This document shows positions 10,020-19,785 of a stretch of 64,000 nt of DNA, piece by piece. The stretch is from Porpolomopsis calyptriformis. Its lineage: Eukaryota; Basidiomycota; Agaricomycetes; Agaricales; Hygrophoraceae. Below the pieces are notes generated by a model. It did no database searches. It saw only the letters and a program-made list of their open reading frames with translations, and was not told where the DNA came from. The position numbers and the translations under genes are program-made. The stretch lies in the NCBI GenBank assembly GCA_951640195.1, contig OX621163.1, positions 1,612,001 through 1,676,000 of the forward strand, in the 5' to 3' direction. Position 1 is the stretch's first letter, and each line of letters opens with the position of its first letter.

Positions 10020-12988
10020 TCACTCCAACTCCGCCCTCAAGACATCACGGATATTCACATACGCCTCCAAACATTCAGGATTCCGTAGCGTAGCAGGGTT
10101 AACAACCGACACAGGAGCGCCATTAATGATCTGTTAACCTGTGTGAGCAACAACTGATACCAACATAAACGCAACACAGCCCACCTTCTTTATCGGGACT
10201 TCGACACGTTTGCCATTCAATGTGTACGGAACGTCTTGAATCTGAATGATCTTCATCACAACGTCGTCAACAACAACTGCAGTCCCAGTCAGCATCAGAC
10301 TCACCAACGCGGGAACGTGTCGGGGACTCCTCCTCGTGCGCACTTCCTTCTTGATCATCTGCACCAGCTCGGGGGACAGCTTCTCCCCGTCTACCAGTTT
10401 GACAAACAAAATCACACGCTCATCCGACCCTTCGTTGATCGCCTGCCCAACAGCCAAACAATCGACGACGGTGTGAGCAGGGCTCGAGCGTGGGGCGCTG
10501 AAGTGTTCATCAATCACATCATATAGTTCCGATGTTCCGAACCGGATTCCTCCCGGATTCCTTGGAAAGACAGTTGATGATCAATAATTCCGCTTCTTGT
10601 TTGAGAAACCGAGGATGAACAACCCTTACAACACACCATCGCTCCGACCGAGCATAACCAGACCACCTCCGTTTCCTGCTCTCGAGGGGGTGATGATCAC
10701 ACGGTCTCCATGATCTTGCGTTTATTAGTCCTGTCGTTCGTACATTGTGGTAATGTAAAAACTCACACCACACGCCACTGGGATTCGGGAAATAGGCTTG
10801 TTGGTATCTCTCCTTCGCTTGCCTAACCGAATCCTCGTCTCCATATCCCTCCAATGGCCAGAAACCCAGGGGCAGGGACGGGAAGGGGCGGAGACATATC
10901 ATTTCCCCGGCTTCGCCAGGTTTGGTTAAATGACCGTCTGGATCACAGCTTTCGATAGCCATACCCAACATACGACATTGAATCTCTCCCCGATAGACTG
11001 GTAATGCTGTACACATGCCTGCAAACAAAGAACAGATATCCGTCCCACCTGATCCAATGATGATCGACATCTCGAGTCAAGGGAGAGGAAGATAACGCCC
11101 TTACCCGTTATAGACGCGAGCAAGACATTGGGGCTTATGTGTTGATAAACAAAATCAAAGAGAGCAGGTGCGAGAGGAGACGCGGTTGAATATATGTGTC
11201 GTAAAGTAGTGAGCTTGTGGTGATCGCGAGGTCTGTATGATTTCTTGGATGGTTGGTGATGAGCTAGGAAAAAAGACAATCATGGAACTTGGTCTCACGG
11301 AGAGTTGATCAAGATATTTCGCGCTTGTCCCGAAGATGGTTATGCCGAGGTCGTCTACGAGGTTCCACAGACAGGCAGGTTCTCTCAGAGGGCTGCCGTC
11401 ATAGAGAACTAAAGTACAGCCGATACTGAGAGAGCCGACGAGAATGTTCCACATCACCCATCCCCTGAAAAAACGAGATCAGTGATTGAGGAGAGTCCAG
11501 CAAGGGGAGAACGGACGTTGTGGCTGTAAAAAAAAAAGGGGGTTAGTTTACGGTAGAGGGACCAGAGCGAACCAAGCTGACTGTAGTAAAAGAAAACGTC
11601 ATCGGGCTGGAGATCCGCGCAAATAGCAAACTCCTTCTTGGATTGTAACAGGACACCCCCGGCGCGATGAACAATGGGCCTGTTTATAGAATAAGTGATA
11701 TGGATGACTAGGATGTGATTGACGTACTTTGGTCGACCTTGGACGAATCATGTGAGTGAAACCGGTTCGGGCGAAGAACGAGAGACTGTACCGGTTGTGC
11801 CAGAACTGAACACGATCCAGAGTGGCCAATTGAAACCTTGGCGATTCCATTCGATCTCGCCGTCCTTTCGTCCAAGCTGGCTGGTTGCGCCGGAGTACAC
11901 AAAGTCCTCCCAACTTGTCCAGTCACTGGCCCAAGCGGTGCGGTCCTCGGGGTCTGAGAGGGAATGGATGATGATGACCTTGGGGTGTAGAGCGGATCTC
12001 TGCGAAAGACCTTGCAGCAAAGCTGTCAGCTTGGGCAAGTGGGGGTGGACTTTGCCATTATATCTGGTGAATGTGTCAATGAGGCGGAGAGAAGAGCAAG
12101 GGTTACGGACACGGCTGTATCAACGGCAAAGATGAGAGTCGGTTGCACTTGCTCAAACCTGTGGGATGGTGAGTGGGGATAAGGCGGGTCTTGGTGGACT
12201 AACCGCTCCAGAACACCGTCGGGACCAAAGTCGGCGGCGGCACTAACCCATATGCATCCTGAATGCAACATACGTTTACTGCTCAAAGGGAGATGGCTGA
12301 GAACAAACCGATGGCGGCAGCAGCAAGAGATGCGGCTACATTCTCCTACGCGGAGGGATGAAATTTGCATTAGAGGGAAAGTTGTAGATTACACACAATG
12401 CAATTTGTTGTATATGAGGCAAGACGGTCACCAGGCTTTAGACCGGCAAGAAGGAGAGCAGAGACGATGTCAGCTACCAAAGAGTAGAGTTCCGAATAGG
12501 AGAGACGACGGGGTGGAGAGGGAGGACGGTTGGATATGGGCTCAGCTGATGTGTTTGAATGAAATGTAAGTAGGGGTGGAAAGATGGGGGAACGCACTGG
12601 CTTGGATGAGGGCAGTTTTCTGTTCGGAGCGAGAAAGCAGCATGTTCTCGGCCCAGTTCAGGCTTGCGTCCAAGAACCAGGGAGGGTTTGAGGCGGGAGA
12701 GGCGGAACGATCAACGACATGGGTACGTCTATCGCCCAGTATGGCAGATTGGTCCCAAACGGTGGCCCAGAAGCTATCGATGTGGGAAGTGGACCAGTTG
12801 TAGAGGTCGTGATAGGAGGCAAGAGAGGCAGAGAATTTGTGATTTACCGCACGCAGAAAACGGAAGGTTGAGGACGAATCCGGGGTTGGTGGGGTGTAGA
12901 GAAGGTCGGACATGAATGCGGGGAAGTTTATTTGTAGATATTTGTATGAGTCCGGGAAGCATCGAACGTGCGAAGGTGGTTTAGCCAT
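10020..12988 (-). CDS. Acetoacetyl-CoA synthetase (ANL superfamily)
   Basis: Activates acetoacetate to acetoacetyl-CoA with ATP, in cytosolic ketone and sterol precursor use. Hallmarks: WAENML, the AMP-binding loop SSGTTGRPKPIVHRAGG, YYTTTGWVMWN, IYSTASPLAP, ITGGTDICSLFAG, YHGDRVII and IQDVPYTLNGKRVEVPIKK with the catalytic lysine. Sixteen exons: 12598-12988, 12397-12545, 12309-12345, 12204-12258, 12111-12158, 11792-12063, 11728-11737, 11582-11679, 11517-11523, 11299-11464, 11105-11243, 10767-11048, 10630-10714, 10305-10560, 10185-10250, 10020-10130; 723 residues. Two microexons of 10 and 7 bases are needed to rebuild the GRPK and TTTG motifs. The start at 12988 gives a basic leader; a second ATG at 12913 (MSDLLYTPPTPD) matches the usual family N-terminus and may be the real one. 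Confidence 0.95.
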
Positions 12989-13058
12989 TTTGAGATGAGA
13001 GTTTGACTCATCTCCGTCTTATAAAAACGACGTTGGATTGCTGTTCAGTCCGGACGCC
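12989..13058. promoter_or_regulatory. Short divergent promoter
   Basis: 70 bases between the synthetase ATG (-) and the ATG of the small plus-strand gene, or 145 if the synthetase starts at 12913. The two genes must share a promoter region. Confidence 0.4.
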
Positions 13059-13589
13059 ATGGATCGTTTCCTTGCACCCCATACGCCCGAGGCACTCGCG
13101 TACACTCACATAACGTGGGCACAGTTTGTTTTCCGCGGGTCTGATTGATTGATTTCGGGTAGTGAAACCTGGGCGAGCTGGGAGTCGGAAAATTTGACGA
13201 CGCTGGTGGCGCGGGCAGCGTCATACCAGGCTTTCAGTCGTTACCTGAGTGGCAGCGACCTGTTCCTCCTGCCGAGAACACGACACGAGCTGGAAAGTGT
13301 TCTGTGCGTGTGTTTTTCCGTCCGTCCGTCCGAAAAAAAAAAAAACACTCTGAGAGCGAGCAGGCGGAGATACGCATACGATGCGATCCACAACACGATC
13401 GCGAAAGCACGCTCGACGCTCGAACGGGGCGGATACAGCCGGGTGAGTGACCACGTCCGTTCCCCTCTGTTAATCTCATGAAAGCAGACATGCGAGCTCG
13501 CAGAAAAGTCGATCCGCCAAGTATTAGAGAGTGGAGATAATGTGTCTGTTCTACTTGGACTACATGTTGACGACGAGCTGTATAAGTAA
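13059..13589 (+). CDS. Small protein of unknown function, four exons
   Basis: Not seen as one ORF, but four exons join cleanly: 13059-13114, 13163-13303, 13364-13442, 13488-13589, with introns GTGGGC...TAG, GTGCGT...CAG and GTGAGT...CAG. All phases agree. The product is 125 residues, beginning MDRFLAPHTPEALAYTHIT and ending LLGLHVDDELYK. It is soluble and mostly helical, with amphipathic stretches (LTTLVARAASYQAFSRYL; AIHNTIAKARSTLERGGYS; CELAEKSIRQVLESG). No signal peptide, membrane segment or catalytic motif is seen and I do not recognise the family. Intron 2 contains an A run, which explains why no long ORF shows. Consistent splice phase and amphipathic pattern argue for a real gene; a wrong first exon remains possible. 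Confidence 0.6.
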
Positions 13590-13767
13590 TCAAAATTATT
13601 TGTCACGTCACTAGTTATTCCCACGGTGTGTGTGTTGTTACCTTGACTACCCGCTCTCACCCAAGTACGATTACCACGTCTAGTTCCATCTAAATTCCCT
13701 TTCACCCTCATCTCACCTTTTTTTTTTCTTTCTTTCTTTTCTTCTTCGGCAGGTCCGCTTCTTTCAG
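13590..13767 (+). promoter_or_regulatory. RFX gene 5' region with pyrimidine tract
   Basis: 178 bases between the small gene and the RFX start. A T/CT-rich tract at about 13717-13745 lies just upstream of the RFX ATG, a common feature of fungal core promoters or 5' UTRs. No TATA box is evident. Confidence 0.45.
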
Positions 13768-16630
13768 ATGGCTGCAGTTAACTTGCAAATCATGTCTTCA
13801 AGCATTCCCTTCCTACCTCACTCTAGATCAAACTCCATCTCTTCTTCCTCAACCCATTCTCGTCCTCACTCCGCCTCCGGTCACATCCCCCAGGACGACA
13901 TTTATCGTCCTTCTTATGTCCGTTTCTCTCCTTCTCTCTCTCCTTCCCCGACCTCATCTCCCCCCCCCACAGTCCCCTCCTAATCACGCACTCAAAGCCC
14001 ATCTTCGCCCGTCCCATATCCGTGCTCGCGCGGCTACCTCCCCCTATCCACGCGATGCCGACAGCGTACACTCCTCTTCAAGCGAGACTGAAGACATCTC
14101 CATGTTCCTCCCAAACCCTGCCCAAGATTATATCCTCTATGCCCAGGCTCAGCCCATCCCAACTAATCCAGATACCATCCACCCCGCTGGCGCCTTTGGA
14201 AGGTTGACTATCACTCCTGATCATGCCTTGGAAAAGTTGGCCGCAAACGTTCGTGCTGCCACCACCACAAGTGCCTCTGACAGGGCAAAACAAATCTTCG
14301 TTCAAGCCTGGTACTTCCCTTATCATTCTCCCCATTTCCTTTTTAACACTTCATCTCCTAGGTTGACTGCCAACTATGCTCCTTATCCTGATGGGAACGT
14401 CCCTAGACAGGGCTTGTATTTTTCCTATCGACGGGTTTGTGATCAATACGGCATTCCTCACATCAACACCGCCACATTGGGTAAAGCCATCAGACTTTGT
14501 TTCCCCACTATCAAAACCAGGCGTCTTGGTGTCCGTGGAAATAGCAAATACCATTGTATGTTTCTCCTTCCTTCCTTCCTTCTCCCCTCACCTTTCTTTC
14601 CTTTTTAGATTGCGGCATTCGTCCGGCAACTTCCGCAGAAGCCGAATGGTTGCAGGATTATATTCATAAATCCAATAATAATGCTAGTCAATCGTCCGTC
14701 AATGCTGCTCGTCTCGCCGAAGCCGCCAATAGAGGCGAAGAGCGTTCAGACGAAGATGAAGACGATGATTCCGAGGGTAACAACTCCGCCACCGGTTCCA
14801 AAAGAAACTCCCTCACTCTCTCCGGCGACATTAAGAATTCCGGCATGTTTACCCAAGATCTCAGCGACAAGACCCCTACCGCCCCCGCTTTGCTTTCTCA
14901 AGCACAAGCAGCCCAAAGGCCTTCTCACGCGTTCCCTCCTCATGCCTCCATTCGTCGCCACCCTCAGCAGGATCCTGGGCTTTCGGTTCAATCCCACTCG
15001 CCCACCTCATCCTCAGTCGACCCTGTCCCCTATTTGGCATCTCAACAACCCCTCTCCGTCCGTCACTTCCCACACTTCCCTTCCATCGACGACGCCGTCG
15101 GCTCCAACTCCACATCCCCTCATGCTATCGCTGCTCGCGAAGTTTGGGGTTGGTTTCAAGATCATCTTGACGCCTTACTCGAAAGCGTCCGATCTTTCCG
15201 TTTCGATCAGTTCGAAATGCATCTGCGAACCTTCTGGTCTGGTCTTACCGGTGGTCATCGCGAAGTTGTCCATGCTCCCGCCATAGCCGGTCTCATGGCC
15301 AAAGCAGATGCTATCGTTTATGATGTAATTTCCATATATTTTTTTGATTTACCATATTAATCAAACCTCTAGGAAATTTTGGAGATCCTACGCTCTCAGA
15401 TGCTTTCACCGATACCATCCGCTTCTCTAGGCAGCCTGCGTCAGTTGGCCAACAAAATGGAGAAGATCCTTCTCGTTGCCCTCGAGAATTACGGAAACAC
15501 TTTCGTTGAACCCAAAGTAGAACTTGGCGCTAGATTTGGCCATCTTGTCCGTCAGTACTCTCCCCTTTTTGCTTCGATCCATTTTTAAAAAAAAAAAATT
15601 TCTAGTCCGATTCCTCGATATCTACCAGGTCACTCAAGCACTCAACACCGTCCTCACCAACCAGAAACAGCTCTCAGATATGCGTCGTTCCTGGCAAAAG
15701 GTTGACTTTGAGTCTGTTCGGAATCAATCCGCCCTGGTATGCAACTGTCGTCACGAGGACCTGGTTCAATTATTAGAAGTCGAATTCGTAGCCATGATGG
15801 ACAGTCTCACGAAAAGTAGCGAGCCCGTTAGAGAAGTAATGACTTGGGCCGACAAATGTTGCGAACGACTAATGGGTGGTGGTCGCGCTGGACACGGTAA
15901 TTCCGAAGAAAGAACCACCATGAGCTCCAGAAGTGTCCTAATCCGCTGGGGATATGTGACAAGTCAAGTCATGAGAGATTTGGTGCGTTCTTCCCTCCCC
16001 CCTCCCAAACTGTCACACACCTGTCTCATCCCTTCTTACAGACCATTCGAAGTGATCCGGCGTTCGGGGCGTTCCAAATCTTGAAATTATTTTTAGAGTA
16101 CGTGAAATCGCTTGCCATCCTTTTCTTTACTGATCGATTATCATCCCTCTAGTGATTGGATCGCCGTGAATGTTCTCAGGACGGTCGCTCTCTCCACCAA
16201 CTCTGTCGCCGCGTCCGTGGAGCCCGTCATGCAGCAGCAATTCTTCACCCTCTCCCCCATGGCCGGACAAGAGAGCTTCAACTCGATGGACGTTCGTCCC
16301 CCTCCAGTCATGGCTCATACCCCTACCACATCCAGCATGCTTGCCGCTTTGCAAAGCGACCCTTTCCCGACAAGCTCCCTTGTCTCTCCATCTCCCTCCT
16401 TCGGCTCAGACGCCTACGGATCTCTGTCTTACATGGATACCTCTCCATCCCATGACGATTCCATGCCGTCCGTTCATTCGGCCGGCATCCCATTCCCGGA
16501 CTTTTCGAGTTCTAACAACTCGTTCGACGTTGGCGCGTTTGCCCCTCAGGACTTGAACATGGCCCCCGCTGGTCCTCACACCACTACCGAGTCTGATCAT
16601 GACCCCGAACCTGTCAAGAGTGAAGCGTAA
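13768..16630 (+). CDS. RFX-family winged-helix transcription factor
   Basis: Nuclear DNA-binding factor of the RFX1/Crt1 family; fungal members regulate DNA-damage genes, cell cycle or morphogenesis. Exons 13768-13917, 13973-14310, 14362-14555, 14609-15324, 15373-15550, 15606-15982, 16042-16097, 16153-16630 give 828 residues. The RFX DNA-binding domain at about residues 158-240 is textbook: AWLTANYAPYPDGNVPRQ, LYFSYRRVCDQYGI, then LGKAIRLCFPTIKTRRLGVRG and SKYHYCGIR. Downstream conserved helices (the dimerisation-type region) include RQLANKMEKILLVAL, LRRFLDIYQVTQALN-like sequence and VMTWADKCCERLM. N- and C-termini are Ser/Pro-rich and disordered. An acidic patch (SDEDEDDDSEGN) lies after the DNA-binding domain. 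The intron inside SKYHY has moved no key residue. Confidence 0.95.
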
Positions 16631-17011
16631 AGAAGGACGGTACTTTCTTTTTCATTACTTTCTTTCTTTCTTTTTTCCCCTCCCTTCTCCCCTACTTGGA
16701 ATGGGCTGTTTTGGAGATGAATCTTACCTACGATTCAAGTAATTCTTGCACCATTTTTGACTTGTCCTTATTTTTCCTCCCTTTATCTTCTTTTCTCTCA
16801 ATGCTTTCCCTGTTGTTGTTCCATTTTATATTTGTAGTCACAAAGAACTTCCTCCCCTCCTTTTCTTCTAAACCGATTGGCCGCTTTCGTTCCCTCACAC
16901 TCTTTCATGTAACAACTTCCTCTCCTTTGGTTCCTGTACAGTCCCTTAAGTATCTATATATATAAAGGGCTTACGCGCCGACACTCGTTTTATAAAAGAA
17001 AAAAAAACTAA
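16631..17011. other. Convergent 3' region
   Basis: 381 bases between RFX (+) and BFR1 (-). T/CT-rich stretches and a TA repeat near 16950-16965 (tatctatatatataaag) fit overlapping 3' UTR and polyadenylation signals. No gene seen. Confidence 0.55.
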
Positions 17012-18773
17012 TCAGTCTACGATATTCTCCGGAGCGGGCTGTGCCGGAACTCCTTCGGTGATGGGTTCTCCCTGATGTTCGTCGGCATCACCGGAAGGCG
17101 TCGCGTCAGGCTTGTAGTCGTTTTTCCCGGCATCCGCAAGGCGTCTGATATTCGCCTCAGCCTTGGAGACATTTTCAGCCGTGGCGCTCTCCTGATTAGC
17201 CTCGAACCATGCTTTCTTTGTCTTGAGGTCTTCGACAACGCGCGAGACGTCCGCGCTCGACGTCGGAGGGGGTATCGATAGTGAGAGCAGCGCGGAGAGC
17301 GTGGGCAGGGGGACATTAAGCTGAGTACTTGTCGTGGAAGGAGCATCTGACGATGACGACAGTGGCTCGCCCGACTTGACTCCCCCCTTCCTCCCCTTTG
17401 TCTTCCCTTTGCCGATAAAGTAGGCATCATCATCCTCCCCTTTCTTCTTCCGCGCCACCAAGCCGTCTGCAGGGTCCGCCTCGACCTTCCTCAGCTCCAG
17501 TTTAGGCACACCCTCGAGATCGGTCTTGGTGGACAGTGGGAGTGATGTAGTGTTCCCGCCGCAGCTGCCGCCGCCGCTCTTGACGGAGAAGAAGTCGATG
17601 AGCGTCTGGCAATCCTCGATCTGCGATTGGTAAGCGGGCAACGCGGCATCCTCGCGGAGACGCTCGGCAGCGGCTCGCTTTTTCTCGGCCTCTTCGGCGG
17701 CACGTTGGGCGCGGAGCCTCTCGGCGCGCTTCGCACGCTCCTCGTTGATCTTGTTCCAGTAGCGGTCGTTCGCGTCGCGGAAGTTTTGGACGGATTGGCG
17801 CTTCTGGGTAAAGAGCGTGTTGATCTCGTTTTGCAGGGCGTCGCGTTCCGCGGCGAGTTGCATGCGGCCGTTGTAGACCTCGTCGCCTTCCTTTTTGAGG
17901 TCGTCGAGCTCGGCTCTAATAACCTCGTATCGTTCGGAAGCCGCTTTAGATTGTGGGTCGTCGAGTTGCTTTCGCAGCTCGTCCGCGGCAGCGCGATCGG
18001 CTTCGAGAGAGATCTGGGATTCTTGGAAGCCTTCGATGGTCCGACGGGTCCTCTTGCACTGGCTGATCTCCTGGAGCGCTCTCTTCTCCTCGACGACTGT
18101 CATTTTGCCCGACTCGACTTGCTTCTCTAGATTTCTGTGTTGAAGGTGAGTTAGTCAAGTTGAATTACCGGACAAAGGTCACCGCTCACTTGATATATAC
18201 GTCCACGTCCGCTACCGTCCTGAAAGTGGTTTTTGATCTAGCGGATTGAAGCTCTTTCGACTGGGCGAAACAAGGGCCGTTGAATGTGCAACTCGGGAAA
18301 GAACGAAGAACGCGAAGTGCATACCCTCTTTTGGATACTTTCTTGGATGGCCTTCAGGCGCTCCATGATTTTACTTCGGACGGCTTTATTTTCAGATTGT
18401 TGTGCGCGGATACTGTCTAGTTCAGCGCGAAGGGCGGTTCGTCTGTCATTGCCAGGACCGGATTTGGTTGAGAGGGCGAGTTTGTCCTTGACGGTAGACT
18501 ACATAACGCCAGGTTGGAGTGAAGGGCGCCGAAATGGAGTTTGAGAGGAATGCTCACCAGTTTTAGTTGTAGAGCGTCGATGTCTGCTTTTATTTTCTCT
18601 TGCTCAGCATCGTATACTACCTTGTCTGGCTTGCCCGAGCTACTTGTGACATCTGATGTGTCCTGATTTGCGGCGGTGGGCACGGGTGTGGATGATCTGG
18701 TGGAGTGGGCACTACCCTTTGAGTTTTTGACCTTGAGGGAGCCGTTAGCGGCGGTAGACTTTGCCATGGACAT
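17012..18773 (-). CDS. BFR1: BFR1-like nuclear segregation / mRNP-associated protein
   Basis: Yeast Bfr1 associates with polysomes and mRNPs at the ER and is linked to secretion and nuclear segregation. The protein is almost wholly coiled coil with basic-acidic heptads (EQEKIKADIDALQLKL, LRAELDSIRAQQSENKAV, NLEKQVESGKMTVVEEKRAL, AQRAAEEAEKKRAAAERLR). The first exon is 18558-18773 (start MSMAKSTAANGS), with further short exons to about 18135 and a long last exon ending at 17012. Exons containing STVKDKLAL and VYIK/NLEKQVESG match the conserved Bfr1 N-terminal core. The C-terminus is a low-complexity stretch with a QIEDCQTLIDFF helix. The stop of NHP2, on the same strand, lies 69 bases upstream of the start. 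Confidence 0.85.
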
Positions 18774-18842
18774 GGTGGCAGATGAGAGAGTTACGATTTC
18801 CAAAAATGATACAAATGGATATAACACTCGTTCATACACCGT

Positions 18843-19426
18843 CTAAAATATCACTTTCGAGTCCAACCGCTCGACCTCCTTCACACACTCGTCGTAGAGC
18901 TCTCGGTAATCATCGTCTTTACCCGCTGGTTCCGACCCTACCTTGGCCTTCCGCTTCCCATCCGGACAAACCATCACACAGCTCGTCGGTCGTTTTGTTG
19001 AACTGGCATGGCCGAGTTCTTCTTTCGAGGGCACAAAAACGTATGGGATCTGTGCTTCCTCACATAACACGGGGAGATGTGAAATGATATCAATGGGATT
19101 GATATCTGCCGCGAGAACTAGAAGACTTTCGGCGGACGGAACGGAGGGAGAGGGACACGATCGTCAGACATGATCACGCACGATGAACAACTAACTGCCC
19201 CACCCTTTTTCGCCCTTCCGGATGGCCTTTACGACCTCCTTTACACCGCGTTTCGCTTGCCGGGCTTTTGAGGCTGAAAGGAAGAAAAAAGGCACGTCCG
19301 TATGCATTTCCAGATAGGAGACAACACCGCACCCTTTTTCACGGTTTTATGGACCTTCTTGAGCAGCTTTTTCGGCGCCAGAGGCTGCGCTATCGGAGAC
19401 AGGTCTTCTAACGACTCATTTTCCAT
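18843..19426 (-). CDS. NHP2: H/ACA ribonucleoprotein subunit NHP2 (L7Ae family)
   Basis: Nucleolar L7Ae-type RNA-binding protein of H/ACA snoRNPs that guide pseudouridylation. Three exons (19333-19426, 19204-19273, 18843-19125) give 148 residues. Signature blocks are KARQAKRGVKEVVKAIRKGEKG, LLVLAADINPIDIISHLPVL and CEEAQIPYVFVPSKEELG, which distinguish NHP2 from ribosomal L7A. An N-terminal extension with a Lys-rich segment (KKLLKKVHKTVKK) precedes the fold. The intron at 19126-19203 is longest (78 bases). A compact tandem with BFR1 downstream; no functional link is implied. Confidence 0.93.
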
Positions 19427-19785
19427 CGCTGCAAGTTGAGAAAATCGGAATTTTGACGGAGTTTGTAGTCTTTAAACCCCGATGCTATGCAACTCTGTAG
19501 CTGTGCTAGACATTATCAAGGTAGACCACAACTGCTCCGTATATTTAAACCTTCTGATGAGTGACGCAGAAAACATCTCAAAATGTAGAGGACATTGAGA
19601 AACTACCCAAGGTTTGAGAATCAACAGAATAAATATTCTCTTACAATTATTGAAACCTAGCATTGAATGCAAAAAGTTTCGAAAGGATGTGCCCAAGAAA
19701 TCACAAGAAAGTTGCAAAAACTGGAATATTAGTAAAACTGGAAGACAACAGAAACTCCTGAAAAGCGAAGCCACAGGACTACGGG
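19427..19785. other. Intergenic region
   Basis: 359 bases between the NHP2 start and the NLR stop, both on the minus strand. It should contain the NHP2 promoter and the NLR 3' UTR. No further gene is seen. Confidence 0.5.

Noticed and set aside
13241..13711. 156-codon minus-strand ORF opposite the small gene
   Set aside because: It reads through the A run and three intron consensus sites of the plus-strand gene; no motif.
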